Shown piece by piece: positions 26,797-35,378 of a stretch of DNA of 64,000 nt. The position numbers were made by a program, and so were the translations under genes. The number at the start of each line of letters is the position of its first letter. Position 1 is the stretch's first letter. Location: the NCBI GenBank assembly GCA_033764335.1, contig JANRJC010000006.1:1-64000 (forward strand). The letters are read 5' to 3'. Origin of the DNA: JAGQVA01 sp033764335. Its GTDB lineage: Bacteria; Bacteroidota; Bacteroidia; J057. Below the pieces are notes generated by a model. The model made no database searches. It had not been told where the DNA came from and saw nothing but the letters and a program-made list of their open reading frames with translations.

Positions 26797-27006
26797 ACAT
26801 TTTGGGGTCGAATAAGGCAAAACCGAAATTACGCAAAGCAAGAATGCAGGAATTCCTAATTGATAGACGTAAGAAACAAATTTTTATCAACAGATAAAGT
26901 TGATTTTCTTCTCAATTTCTAACGCCCCCCTGAAAAAAAGCAAATATCACTGAATTTGCGATAAATTTTATGAAATTTGTCCAAGTACCTTCAATTGTTT
27001 AGGCTT

Positions 27007-27537
27007 ATGATTCGTCTCCTTTGCTGGATTTTGGGTTGTGTTGCCCTCAACAGTCTGTCATCCTGTCGCCCCGGTAACCGTCCGGAAAACACTCCGGAAA
27101 CGGCAATTTCGATACCCACTGTCGCGGATTCAGCGGATACAACTGCCGCTGACCCAACCGATAATCCGATTATCCTAACTTGGAATGATCTGAAGGACGT
27201 GCGTTTTGAAGAAAAATATTACGAAAAAGAAGAAGCCTGGATGCTTTTTCCCTCTTTCGGAAATTCGATAAAAACGATGGAAGGCAAAATTATTGAAATT
27301 ACGGGTTATGTAATACCCATCGAACCGGAACGATATGCTCTTTCGGCTAACCCGTTTAGTGCTTGTTTTTTTTGCGGAAATGCCGGCCCTGAATCTGTAA
27401 TGGAACTCGAACTTCAGTCTTATGGTCAAATGTATTATACCGACGAATTCCGCACTTTTCGGGGAAAGTTCAGCCTGAACATTACGAACCTGGACAAAAT
27501 GAACTACGTGCTCCGGGAAGCAGAGCCTGTTGAATAA
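27007..27537 (+). CDS. CFFCG-motif lipoprotein (OB-like), copy 1
   Basis: A 176-residue lipoprotein (signal helix, lipobox LSSC) with an acidic Thr/Asp-rich linker. The globular part contains GKIIEITGYVIPIEPERY, SACFFCGNAGPESVMELEL and FRTFRGKFSLNITN. A second protein at 49514-49951 shares this order and the CFFCG(x)AGPES motif. The strand pattern recalls the OB-like fold of DUF3299 proteins, but family membership is not certain. The two Cys may bind metal or form a disulfide. The ATG at 27007 is preferred over a TTG at 26977 because the signal peptide begins there. Confidence 0.75.
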   Translation: MIRLLCWILGCVALNSLSSCRPGNRPENTPETAISIPTVADSADTTAADPTDNPIILTWNDLKDVRFEEKYYEKEEAWMLFPSFGNSIKTMEGKIIEITGYVIPIEPERYALSANPFSACFFCGNAGPESVMELELQSYGQMYYTDEFRTFRGKFSLNITNLDKMNYVLREAEPVE

Positions 27538-27597
27538 AAAATCTCTAAACCTATCGCCTTGAGCTTTGCGGCCTTTACACTCTTGCCTGCAAAGTAT

Positions 27598-27666
27598 AAA
27601 CCACGAAGGACACAAAGAAAAAGACTCTTTGTGCCCTTTGTGAAGACTTTGTGTCCTTCGTGGTTT
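27598..27666. terminator. Inverted repeat of the ACCACGAAGGACAC type between convergent genes
   Basis: 20-nt arms 27598-27617 and 27647-27666 are exact reverse complements (AAACCACGAAGGACACAAAG and its complement) with a 29-nt centre. It lies between the convergent lipoprotein and cytochrome c genes, as expected for a bidirectional terminator. Sequences of this type are scattered through many environmental bacterial genomes. Confidence 0.7.
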
Positions 27667-27704
27667 CTTCCATGGTCCGAATAAGTTTATAATTCTAAAT
27701 AAAC

Positions 27705-28166
27705 CTACTGCTTAGCTCTTCGCGCTGCGACTTCAGCCGCCGTAACGGGGCCGGAAGAGTTGCCAAAATTGGACCTGACAAAGGTTAGCACATTCGCTAT
27801 ATCATCATCGCTCAGAAAACTGTGGGGTGCCATAATGCCGGAATAGGTTTCGCCATTAATGGTGAGGGGTTCTGTAAGTCCATTAAGCACAATGCCGATC
27901 AGGCGATCTTTATCGCCGTTGACATATTCGGTTTTGCTTAGTGGTGGATTCATACCGGGGACCCCCATGCCGTCGGCCATGTGGCAGGCCATACAGTAGG
28001 TTTTAAAAACCGTTTCACCCGCAGCAAGCTGCGTGGCACTTACTGTGGGTGTTTCTTCGGCTACCTCCGGTTTTGTTTCCGGTTCGGCAGACTGCTGCCC
28101 AGTATTGCCGCCACAAGCGGCGAGAAAGAAAAGGGAGATTAGGAAGATTGATAAAAATTTATTCAT
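27705..28166 (-). CDS. Cytochrome c lipoprotein
   Basis: A 153-residue lipoprotein (lipobox LAAC) with a Glu/Thr/Pro-rich linker and one class I cytochrome c domain. The haem motif is CMACH (near residue 60), and the axial Met is probably in SGIMAPHSFLSDDDIANVLTFVR. The ATG at 28166 is preferred to a GTG at 28178. It follows the sorbosone-dehydrogenase-like gene closely, so it is a likely electron acceptor for that enzyme, an association seen with many quinoprotein dehydrogenases. Confidence 0.9.
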   Translation of the reverse strand: MNKFLSIFLISLFFLAACGGNTGQQSAEPETKPEVAEETPTVSATQLAAGETVFKTYCMACHMADGMGVPGMNPPLSKTEYVNGDKDRLIGIVLNGLTEPLTINGETYSGIMAPHSFLSDDDIANVLTFVRSNFGNSSGPVTAAEVAARRAKQ

Positions 28167-28185
28167 AAGGATTTTCACAATTTAG

Positions 28186-29484
28186 TTATACACCATAATA
28201 CATAATGCGCCAGATACGGCCTTTGACCGAATCCGAAATATACAACGAACCATCCGGCCCCTGCGCCAGTCCTACCGGACGAAAAGCAGCTTCACTTGGG
28301 TTTTTTACTTCGGGAATCTGAGGGAAACCCTGGGCAAATACCTGCCAGTCTCCGCTCGGTTTGCCGTCTGTCATCGGTACAAATACGACAAAATATCCTG
28401 CCTGCGGCAGCGGGGCGCGGTTCCACGAACCATGAAAGGCAATAAAAGCTCCGTTTTTATACGACTCCGGAAACTGATTTCCGGTATAAAACAACAGATC
28501 GTTCGGGGCCATGTGACCGGGAAACGCCACAATCGGGGGTTTTACACCTTCACATCTGCCGACCTCTTTGCCATCGCCACCGTACTCAGGCCCCATCACC
28601 TTTTTGTTTTGATTCTGGTCAAAATAACAATACGGCCAGCCAAAATCGTCGCCCTCGCTGATCTGAAGAAATTCTTCAGCGGGCAAAATTTCATTGTCGG
28701 CATCGGTAAATTTTTCCGGCCACAGGGTATTCAACTGGTCGCGACCGTGTTGAAGGGCGTAAAGGGAATTAGTGGAAGTATTCCACGAAAGAGCTACGGC
28801 GTTGCGGATACCACGGGCATAGTTTACTCCGTGTTCGGTTTGGGTCTGATTAGGCTGAGAGTCGCTAAACTTCCAGATACCTGCCTGGCGGTCCCGCTGC
28901 GGACAAGGATCCACACCCACCGAACCGGCTACGCGATCTTCGGTTTGGCAAATATTGGAAGGCGCACCGATGTTTACGTACATATTGCCCACGCCGTCAA
29001 AGGCCAGTGTTTTGGAGGCGTGAGAACGTTGTACCGGAAAGCCGGAGGCGATAAGTTCGCCTATGGTATCGGGGAGAAGGGTATTTTCATTTAGTTTATA
29101 ACGGAAAATGGTAGTGTCAGAAGAAGCATAAAGGTATCCGTTGTGAATGCGCATACCGGTTCCGGTAAAATTGGCAAACATTTCTTTCTGATCGGCAGCG
29201 CCGTCACCGTCCGAGTCGCGCAGAACTGCAATGCCTTTTCCATTAGCGGTTTGTTTCAATTTTACAAAAATATCGCCATTGTCGCGAATCGCAATGTGCC
29301 TTGCACCTTTGTCCAGGGTATCGGTTACCAATACCGCACCAAAGCCGGAGGGAAGAGAGATTCCGCCATTGTCTGCCAAGGCAGCGGGCAACTCCTGACC
29401 CGCAGGTTCAGTCGTCTGACAGGATAAAAACAGAAACCCCGGTAAAACAACCGGGAGTAACCATCGCCATGCAAACTTTTGCAT
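28186..29484 (-). CDS. Sorbosone-dehydrogenase-like beta-propeller lipoprotein
   Basis: A 432-residue lipoprotein (lipobox LSC). The six-bladed propeller of the PQQ-dependent glucose/sorbosone dehydrogenase family is visible in LPSGFGAVLVTD, RDNGDIFVKL, GVNYARGIRNAVALSW, GDDFGWPYCYFD, FHGSWNRAP and FRPVGLAQGPDGSLYISDS. Members oxidise sugars or sugar lactones with PQQ when the cofactor site is intact; the actual substrate is unknown. Start ATG 29484 gives a clean signal peptide. It forms an operon with the cytochrome c gene, which begins 20 nt downstream. Confidence 0.88.
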   Translation of the reverse strand: MQKFAWRWLLPVVLPGFLFLSCQTTEPAGQELPAALADNGGISLPSGFGAVLVTDTLDKGARHIAIRDNGDIFVKLKQTANGKGIAVLRDSDGDGAADQKEMFANFTGTGMRIHNGYLYASSDTTIFRYKLNENTLLPDTIGELIASGFPVQRSHASKTLAFDGVGNMYVNIGAPSNICQTEDRVAGSVGVDPCPQRDRQAGIWKFSDSQPNQTQTEHGVNYARGIRNAVALSWNTSTNSLYALQHGRDQLNTLWPEKFTDADNEILPAEEFLQISEGDDFGWPYCYFDQNQNKKVMGPEYGGDGKEVGRCEGVKPPIVAFPGHMAPNDLLFYTGNQFPESYKNGAFIAFHGSWNRAPLPQAGYFVVFVPMTDGKPSGDWQVFAQGFPQIPEVKNPSEAAFRPVGLAQGPDGSLYISDSVKGRIWRIMYYGV

Positions 29485-29581
29485 CAGGGTTACGCCAGAA
29501 ACGGGAAGAAAGGAATTCATATCGGGTAGTTTTAGGTTTAAGAAGCAAGGTAGGGTAAAACCTTGAATGAGGGAAAATTTT

Positions 29582-31477
29582 TTATCGCATGTCCAGGCTG
29601 TCCACTTCTTCCAGTGTGTCGGGATTCAAAACCTGCATACGGATTTTTTTTCCCTCTATAAACATGAGTACCAAGGCATTTTGGGTGGTAAAGCCGGTGA
29701 CAAACGGCGTCCAAGGGGTTTGCTCCTGTGCATAATAAGGCGCACCGGCGGCGCCGTTGTTGACCTGATAAATCGTTCGTTTCAGGGTGAGTTTTTTTCC
29801 GGCATAGTCCTCGGGATACATATTCATTTCCGGATTCACTTTGGTAAGCGCATAGTTATGTTCATCGCCGGTAAAAATGGCGGCCACTTTGGTACTTTGA
29901 TTTACGAGAATGTCCAGGTACTCATCTCTACGCTCCAAAATGCCTTTTTCGAGTTTTTTGTCCGCTACCCACGGGCGATATTCATTATTTCCTTTGTAAT
30001 ACATATCGTCCGAAACATGGCCTCCATTGGGGAAAGTCGGGGTGTGCTGAGTGATAAATACATGGTCAATATTCTCGTCTTTTTCCAGCAGGGAAACGGT
30101 TTCCTGAAGCCATTTTAGCTGTTGATCCATGATGTATCCGTGCAAACCGCCGCCGACATCGTCAATAGTTGCCGTGGAGGGGCTATACCAATAGTCGGAG
30201 TTCAGCACAATCACCGCCACATTGTCGTAGGTGTAATAAAACACATTTTCCTCGTAAGAAGGGAAATCCGTTTTTTTGGGGTTAGGATCATAAACGGCTC
30301 CGTCTTCGCTGGCAGGGCCATTGGTGGGGTTGACAAAGTTGCGGGCAAAAACGGCCTCTGCCGATTCGGTATCATAAGGCCAGCGGTCAATGCTGACATA
30401 TTCCCTTTGCGTTTCACCGACAAATTCTCGTACCAATGCCTCATGGTTGCCCATGCTGATATACACCGGAAAATAGTGGGCAAAAGGCTGAATCGCACGT
30501 TTCCAGTTGGCATACTGAAGATCGGTCTCATCCGGGCTGGTCAGATAACCATTGATGAGGTCACCCGAAAACTGGAAAAAAGCTATTTTTTGCTGGTGGG
30601 CAAGAGCCATAATTTTTTTCATGATATAGGCATTCGTCCCATAGATATCCCGTTCTCCTCCGCCCTGTCCGTTGCGAGAATCACTGGCATAAGCAAAAGT
30701 AAAAGCTTTGCGAGTCCCGGGTAAGGGTGCGGTGCGAAGGGAAAAAGTCAGCTTGTTGTTTTCATAAATTACGGTATAGGGGTATTCGGTATCCGGTTGA
30801 AGCCCGGTAAGGCGGATCTCATGGTGGAGGTCCGGTTTTTCTTCCGTAAATGTCTGTTCATTTATCAATACCGAGGCGCGGGTTTTTAGATTCGTTTCAA
30901 AAGAAATCGTTGCAGCGTTATGGGAAAGGATATTCACAAAAGGACCTTCCGTGACCGTACATACGACCGTAAAAGGGCCCGTTCCTTCGAAAGTAACAAT
31001 TCCGTCATAGACAATTGCACCAGCGGTGTCGAGGACGCGGTATCCGAGTGTGCCTTTTCCGCTTTTTTCCCAACCTACCATGTCATATTTACCGCTGAGG
31101 TTGTCCTGAATATTTATAAAAGCTTTACCACTCAGAATATCGGAGTGAAGCCGGAAATACACTGGCATGGGATGGCGGGAATCTCCGTAAGGAATAAACC
31201 CGTAATATACCTTCCCGGCAAATTGAGGGTTGCCAAAATCAAAAAGAATACCCTTGCTGTTTCCTTTGGGATTGCCCATCATCTGAGACAGGGTATATTG
31301 AGGGGCGGTAATATATTCCTGCAACATTTTTTCTCCCAATTTGATCTGATAACCTCCTTCTCCCTGCGAAATACCCAAATGGAGGGTGGGAGGTTTTTGG
31401 GCAAACAACCCGCAGAGGACAATTGAAAGACTCAAAAATACACCGGATTTGAGGAATGGACGATAGTACATAATCAT
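29582..31477 (-). CDS. Secreted metallophosphoesterase with fibronectin-III-like domain
   Basis: A 631-residue exported protein (signal peptide ending LFAQ). After an N-terminal region of about 190 residues comes a fibronectin-III-like strand set as in purple acid phosphatases (ILSHNAATISFET, RLTGLQPDTEYPYTV). The metallophosphoesterase domain has metal motifs YASDSRNGQ, FSGDLING, MGNHEAL, FITQHTPT and FTGDEHNYAL in order. It probably hydrolyses phosphomono- or diesters at the cell surface. It is divergent from the ilv leader, whose promoter begins 92 bp away. Confidence 0.88.
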   Translation of the reverse strand: MIMYYRPFLKSGVFLSLSIVLCGLFAQKPPTLHLGISQGEGGYQIKLGEKMLQEYITAPQYTLSQMMGNPKGNSKGILFDFGNPQFAGKVYYGFIPYGDSRHPMPVYFRLHSDILSGKAFINIQDNLSGKYDMVGWEKSGKGTLGYRVLDTAGAIVYDGIVTFEGTGPFTVVCTVTEGPFVNILSHNAATISFETNLKTRASVLINEQTFTEEKPDLHHEIRLTGLQPDTEYPYTVIYENNKLTFSLRTAPLPGTRKAFTFAYASDSRNGQGGGERDIYGTNAYIMKKIMALAHQQKIAFFQFSGDLINGYLTSPDETDLQYANWKRAIQPFAHYFPVYISMGNHEALVREFVGETQREYVSIDRWPYDTESAEAVFARNFVNPTNGPASEDGAVYDPNPKKTDFPSYEENVFYYTYDNVAVIVLNSDYWYSPSTATIDDVGGGLHGYIMDQQLKWLQETVSLLEKDENIDHVFITQHTPTFPNGGHVSDDMYYKGNNEYRPWVADKKLEKGILERRDEYLDILVNQSTKVAAIFTGDEHNYALTKVNPEMNMYPEDYAGKKLTLKRTIYQVNNGAAGAPYYAQEQTPWTPFVTGFTTQNALVLMFIEGKKIRMQVLNPDTLEEVDSLDMR

Positions 31478-31568
31478 ATTTTGGAACTAAATAAACCAAA
31501 ATACCCCTGAATACAAAAGTGATTTATCTAATGCTTCAGAGAGTAGCGATCATAAAAAATCAATTTTT

Positions 31569-31600
31569 TTTGGGATTAAGGAAAATCCTTGCCATATTTG
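31569..31600 (+). promoter_or_regulatory. Promoter of the ilv operon
   Basis: TTTG (31569-31572), a 20-nt spacer and CATATTTG (31593-31600) fit TTTG-N20-TAnnTTTG with one mismatch. The spacer contains AAGGA-AAA-TCCTT (31578-31590), a small inverted repeat that could be an operator. The first leader ORF starts 20 nt after the -7 element. Confidence 0.75.
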
Positions 31601-31619
31601 CAACGACCAAATAAAAAAC

Positions 31620-31685
31620 ATGAATTTTTTTCAAATTATTATCACCTCTATTTTTCTAATCGTGATTGTGGGTAATCAGGGGTGA
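31620..31685 (+). CDS. ilv leader peptide 1
   Basis: A 21-codon ORF (ATG 31620, TGA 31683-31685). Residues 6-17 read IIITSIFLIVIV. Nine of 21 codons are Ile, Val or Leu (six Ile, two Val, one Leu). Its stop codon lies inside the 5' arm of an antiterminator, and an intrinsic terminator follows. This is the arrangement of a ribosome-dependent attenuator: stalling at Ile/Val codons frees the antiterminator, while translation to the stop codon masks it. Too short for ordinary gene finding. Confidence 0.85.
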   Translation: MNFFQIIITSIFLIVIVGNQG

Positions 31686-31725
31686 GAGTGGTTTGTATAA
31701 AGATATAAAAAAAAGCCATTCTCAC
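31681..31725 (+). promoter_or_regulatory. Antiterminator of attenuator 1
   Basis: The segment 31682-31691 (GTGAGAGTGG) pairs with 31716-31725 (CCATTCTCAC) over 10 bp with one G-U. The 3' arm covers most of the 5' arm of the terminator at 31715-31737, so the two structures exclude each other. Confidence 0.82.
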
Positions 31726-31744
31726 TTCGGGAATGGCTTTTTTT
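31707..31744 (+). terminator. Intrinsic terminator of attenuator 1
   Basis: GCCATTCTC (31715-31723) pairs with GGGAATGGC (31729-31737) around the loop ACTTC and is followed by seven T residues (31738-31744). It is preceded by eight A residues that could extend the stem against the T-run. Confidence 0.92.
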
Positions 31745-31761
31745 CAAAAGGAATAAAGATT

Positions 31762-31842
31762 ATGCTTTTCAGTATCGTACTACTATTCGGGATTATTATT
31801 GTGGTGGGTATTATTATTACCTATACTGAAAGGCTTGTGTAA
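31762..31842 (+). CDS. ilv leader peptide 2
   Basis: A 26-codon ORF (ATG 31762, TAA 31840-31842) with AGGA upstream as a possible ribosome site. Residues 5-8 read IVLL and 11-19 read IIIVVGIII. Fifteen of 26 codons are Ile, Val or Leu (seven Ile, four Val, four Leu). Codons 23-25 (GAA AGG CTT) form the 5' arm of an antiterminator, and a second terminator follows before ilvD. It repeats the logic of leader 1 in series. Confidence 0.88.
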   Translation: MLFSIVLLFGIIIVVGIIITYTERLV

Positions 31843-31875
31843 AAAACTGTGATCTGAAATTTACAGAGGCCTTTC
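31828..31875 (+). promoter_or_regulatory. Antiterminator of attenuator 2
   Basis: GAAAGGCTT (31828-31836), in the last codons of leader 2, pairs with AGGCCTTTC (31867-31875) over 9 bp with one G-U. The 3' arm is also the 5' arm of the terminator at 31869-31892, so the structures are mutually exclusive. Confidence 0.8.
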
Positions 31876-31897
31876 TCCTTCATGGGAAAGGCTTTTT
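31869..31897 (+). terminator. Intrinsic terminator of attenuator 2
   Basis: GCCTTTC (31869-31875), a bulged T and CC pair with GG and GAAAGGC (31884-31892) around the loop TTCAT, followed by five T residues. It ends 16 nt before the ilvD start codon. Its sequence resembles terminator 1. Confidence 0.88.
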
Positions 31898-31913
31898 GGT
31901 TAAAAAAACAAGG

Positions 31914-33587
31914 ATGAATAAATACAGCCAAAGATTAACTCAGGATGAAACCCAACCCGCAGCAAAAGCCATGCTTTACGGCATTGGCCTCAGCGACGAA
32001 GACATGAAAAAAGCTCAGGTGGGGGTGGTCAGCACGGGATACGAAGGAAATACCTGCAATATGCACCTCAACGCACTTGCCGTAAAAGCCCGCGAAGGGG
32101 TAAGTGAAGCAGGTATGGTAGGATTAGTCTTTCATACCATCGGGGTGAGTGACGGCATGTCCATGGGTACGGAAGGTATGCGTTATTCCCTTCCCTCAAG
32201 AGATGTTATCGCCGACTCCATTGAAACTGTGGTAAATGCACAATGGTATGATGGAGTCATTGCCGTGGTGGGATGTGATAAAAATATGCCGGGAGCCATG
32301 ATGGCGATTGGCCGACTCAATCGCCCGGCCATCCTTCTCTATGGAGGAACCATTGCTTCGGGTAAATACAAAGACCGCACCCTCAACATCGTCTCTGCTT
32401 TTGAGGCTTTGGGGGAAAAAATCTCCGGCAAAATCACTCCGGAAGATTTTCGCGAAATCGTCAAATCTGCCTGCCCGGGTGCAGGTGCCTGTGGAGGCAT
32501 GTACACCGCCAATACCATTGCTTCGGCCATCGAAGCGATGGGTATGAGTCTGCCTTACAGTTCTTCCAATCCGGCTACCAGCCGGGAAAAACTCGCCGAA
32601 TGCAAAATGGCGGGGTTTGCCATGCGGAATCTCATGGAAAAGGACATTCGCCCGAAAGACATCATGACCCGCAAAGCCTTTGAAAATGCGATTACCCTCG
32701 TCATGGCCCTCGGCGGCTCCACCAATGCCGTATTGCACCTCATCGCTATGGCCGCGGCCGTGGATGTTCCACTCGAATTGGATGATTTTCAGAAAATTAG
32801 CGATAAAGTACCGCTGCTTGCCGACCTGAAACCCAGCGGAAAATACCTGATGGAGGATGTTCACGCCATTGGCGGCACACCGGCGATCATGAAATACCTG
32901 CTGGAAAAAGGATTCCTCCACGGTGACTGCCTTACTGTTACGGGAAAAACGGTGGCGGAAAACCTCGCGCAGGTGACAGGTCTGCCGGAAAATCAGTCGG
33001 TTATTTACCCGATTGAAAAACCGATAAAAACTACCGGTCACCTTCAAATCCTTTACGGAAACCTCGCAGAAAAAGGAGCCGTAGCCAAAATCACCGGAAA
33101 AGAAGGCGAAAAATTTGAAGGTATCGCTCGCATATTTGACAGCGAGTTTGAAGCCAATGCTGCCATCGTAGCCGGAGAAATTAAGCCCGGCAACGTGGTC
33201 GTCATTCGCTATGAAGGCCCCAAAGGAGGCCCCGGTATGCCCGAAATGCTCAAACCCACAGGTGCATTGATAGGAGCCGGTCTCGGAGATTCCGTAGCCC
33301 TGATCACCGACGGAAGGTTTTCCGGTGGTACGCATGGATTTGTCGTAGGCCATATTACCCCTGAGGCGCAGGAAGGGGGATTGATTGCCCTGCTCAAAGA
33401 CGGCGACGGCATTACCATTGATATTACTCAAAATCAGATCACAGCCCATATTTCAGAGGAGGAAATCACCCGCAGGCGCAGGTCGTGGATTCCGAAACCG
33501 CTGAAAGTGAGTAAAGGTATCCTTTATAAGTATATTCAAACGGTTTCACCCGCTTCTCAGGGGTGTGTTACTGACGGCGCAAAGTGA
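31914..33587 (+). CDS. ilvD: Dihydroxy-acid dehydratase
   Basis: Dehydrates 2,3-dihydroxy-isovalerate and -methylvalerate to the keto acids of valine and isoleucine. At 557 residues from the ATG at 31914 (AAGG just upstream) it has the usual length. Iron-sulfur cysteines lie in EGNTCNMH, VGCDKNMPGAM and CPGAGACGGMYT, and the C-terminal DGRFSGGTHGFVVGH is diagnostic. It is the first structural gene after two attenuators. An in-frame TTG at 31896 lies within the terminator T-run and is not a credible start. Confidence 0.97.
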   Translation: MNKYSQRLTQDETQPAAKAMLYGIGLSDEDMKKAQVGVVSTGYEGNTCNMHLNALAVKAREGVSEAGMVGLVFHTIGVSDGMSMGTEGMRYSLPSRDVIADSIETVVNAQWYDGVIAVVGCDKNMPGAMMAIGRLNRPAILLYGGTIASGKYKDRTLNIVSAFEALGEKISGKITPEDFREIVKSACPGAGACGGMYTANTIASAIEAMGMSLPYSSSNPATSREKLAECKMAGFAMRNLMEKDIRPKDIMTRKAFENAITLVMALGGSTNAVLHLIAMAAAVDVPLELDDFQKISDKVPLLADLKPSGKYLMEDVHAIGGTPAIMKYLLEKGFLHGDCLTVTGKTVAENLAQVTGLPENQSVIYPIEKPIKTTGHLQILYGNLAEKGAVAKITGKEGEKFEGIARIFDSEFEANAAIVAGEIKPGNVVVIRYEGPKGGPGMPEMLKPTGALIGAGLGDSVALITDGRFSGGTHGFVVGHITPEAQEGGLIALLKDGDGITIDITQNQITAHISEEEITRRRRSWIPKPLKVSKGILYKYIQTVSPASQGCVTDGAK

Positions 33588-33627
33588 GAAACCGGTGCTA
33601 AACATTCTTTAACCTAATCCCATCAAT

Positions 33628-35358
33628 ATGGAGACAGGAACTCAAGTCAAGACAAACCCGGTAAACCGAAGAACGGTAACCGGCGCAGAAGCTATTATTC
33701 TTTCGCTGATTGCAGAAGGTGTGGAAACCATTTTTGGTTACCCGGGCGGAGCAATCATGCCGGTGTATGATGCACTTTTTGATTACCAAGATCAAATTCA
33801 TCACGTGCTGGTGCGACATGAGCAGGGAGCCACTCACGCGGCTCAGGGATATGCACGGGTTACCCAAAAACCCGGTGTATGTCTGGTAACTTCCGGCCCC
33901 GGCGCAACCAATCTGGTCACCGGTATCGCCGATGCGATGATTGATTCTTCTCCGTTGGTATGTATCAGCGGCCAGGTTTCGCGCCATCTCCTCGGTTCGG
34001 ATGCGTTTCAGGAAACGGACATCATCGGCATCACTATGCCTATTACCAAATGGAATTGTCAGGTAACGGATCCCCGCGACATTCCGGATGCCATTGCTAA
34101 GGCTTTTTATATCGCCAACTCCGGTCGCCCCGGACCGGTGGTCGTAGATATATGCAAAAATGCGCAAACCGGTACGCTGGATTATGATTATAAAAAATGT
34201 AAAGGAATCCGCAGTTATCAGCCATTGCCTGATATTGATCCCAAAGCCATTGAAGCGGCAGCCGAAGCGATCAACAAAGCGAAAAAACCTTTTTGCCTTT
34301 TGGGCCACGGGGTAATAATATCCGGGGCACAGGAAGAATTTCGCAAATTTGTGGAAACTACCGGTATTCCCTTTGGCAGTACTCTCCAGGGACTTTCTGC
34401 GATGCCGTCGGATCACCCGTTGCACATGGGTATGCTTGGCATGCACGGCAACTATGGCCCGAATATCAAAACCAATGAATGCGACCTGCTTATTGCCATC
34501 GGTATGAGGTTTGATGACCGTGTAACCGGCGATGTCACCCGTTATGCCAAACAGGCCAAAGTGATTCATATTGAAGTGGATCACTCCGAAATTGACAAAA
34601 ACGTAAAAGCAGATATACCTGTTCTCGGAGATGCCAAAGCTGTACTTCAGGCGCTTTTACCCCAGTTGAAATCCAATTCACACGCCAATTGGCTGGCTGA
34701 ATTTGCCGAATGCGACCGCATCGAACACGAGAAAGTCATTTACCGCGACCTTCATCCCAAAACCCTGAAAATCAATATGGCGGAAGTCGTAAAAATGATT
34801 TCCGATAAAACCAAAGGCGAAGCCATTGTCGTAACCGACGTCGGACAACACCAGATGATCGCGGCCCGGTATTACAAGTTTAAAACTACCGAAGCTTGGG
34901 TTTCTTCCGGCGGACTGGGTACAATGGGATTTTGCCTTCCCGCTGCTTTTGGTGCTAAAATGGCTTGCCCGGACAAAGAAGTAGTTGCCTTTATTGGTGA
35001 TGGTTCTTTTCAGATGACAATTCAGGAATTGAGTTGTCTGGTACAGGAAAATGCCGGAGTCAAAGTTGTGATTTTAAACAACAACTTCCTGGGCATGGTA
35101 CGGCAGTGGCAACAATTATTTTACGAAAAAAGGTATTCATTCACCAACCTTCTTAACCCCGACTTTGTCATGGTGGCAAAAGCTTACGGGATTGAATCTC
35201 AATTGGTTGATAAGCGGGAAAACTTAAACCAGGCAGTGGATGATATGCTGAATCACAAAGGCCCTTATCTGCTCGAAGTCATCGTAGAAAAAGAAGACAA
35301 TGTATTTCCAATGGTACCTAGCGGCGCTTCTGTTTCAGATATTAAACTTGAGCCTTAG
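33628..35358 (+). CDS. ilvB: Acetolactate synthase, large subunit
   Basis: The ThDP-dependent catalytic subunit forming acetolactate or acetohydroxybutyrate from pyruvate and 2-oxobutyrate. At 576 residues it is complete. The N-terminal FGYPGGAIMPVYDAL and the catalytic Glu in RHEQGATHAAQGYAR are present, as is the ThDP motif GDGSFQMTIQELSCLVQ ending in NNNFLGMVRQWQQLFY. It follows ilvD by 40 nt and precedes the regulatory subunit by 20 nt. Confidence 0.97.
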   Translation: METGTQVKTNPVNRRTVTGAEAIILSLIAEGVETIFGYPGGAIMPVYDALFDYQDQIHHVLVRHEQGATHAAQGYARVTQKPGVCLVTSGPGATNLVTGIADAMIDSSPLVCISGQVSRHLLGSDAFQETDIIGITMPITKWNCQVTDPRDIPDAIAKAFYIANSGRPGPVVVDICKNAQTGTLDYDYKKCKGIRSYQPLPDIDPKAIEAAAEAINKAKKPFCLLGHGVIISGAQEEFRKFVETTGIPFGSTLQGLSAMPSDHPLHMGMLGMHGNYGPNIKTNECDLLIAIGMRFDDRVTGDVTRYAKQAKVIHIEVDHSEIDKNVKADIPVLGDAKAVLQALLPQLKSNSHANWLAEFAECDRIEHEKVIYRDLHPKTLKINMAEVVKMISDKTKGEAIVVTDVGQHQMIAARYYKFKTTEAWVSSGGLGTMGFCLPAAFGAKMACPDKEVVAFIGDGSFQMTIQELSCLVQENAGVKVVILNNNFLGMVRQWQQLFYEKRYSFTNLLNPDFVMVAKAYGIESQLVDKRENLNQAVDDMLNHKGPYLLEVIVEKEDNVFPMVPSGASVSDIKLEP

Positions 35359-35378
35359 GTTTTATTTATTTTTATATT

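Noticed and set aside
31478..31619. A T-box or amino-acid riboswitch as an alternative explanation for the ilv leader
   Set aside because: No T-box consensus or specifier loop was found, and the leader ORFs with overlapping antiterminators explain the region better.
32196..33449. A 417-codon frame opposite ilvD, and similar long frames opposite ilvB, ilvC and ilvA
   Set aside because: The sense strand encodes clear enzymes with intact motifs. The antisense frames are shadows of codon bias.
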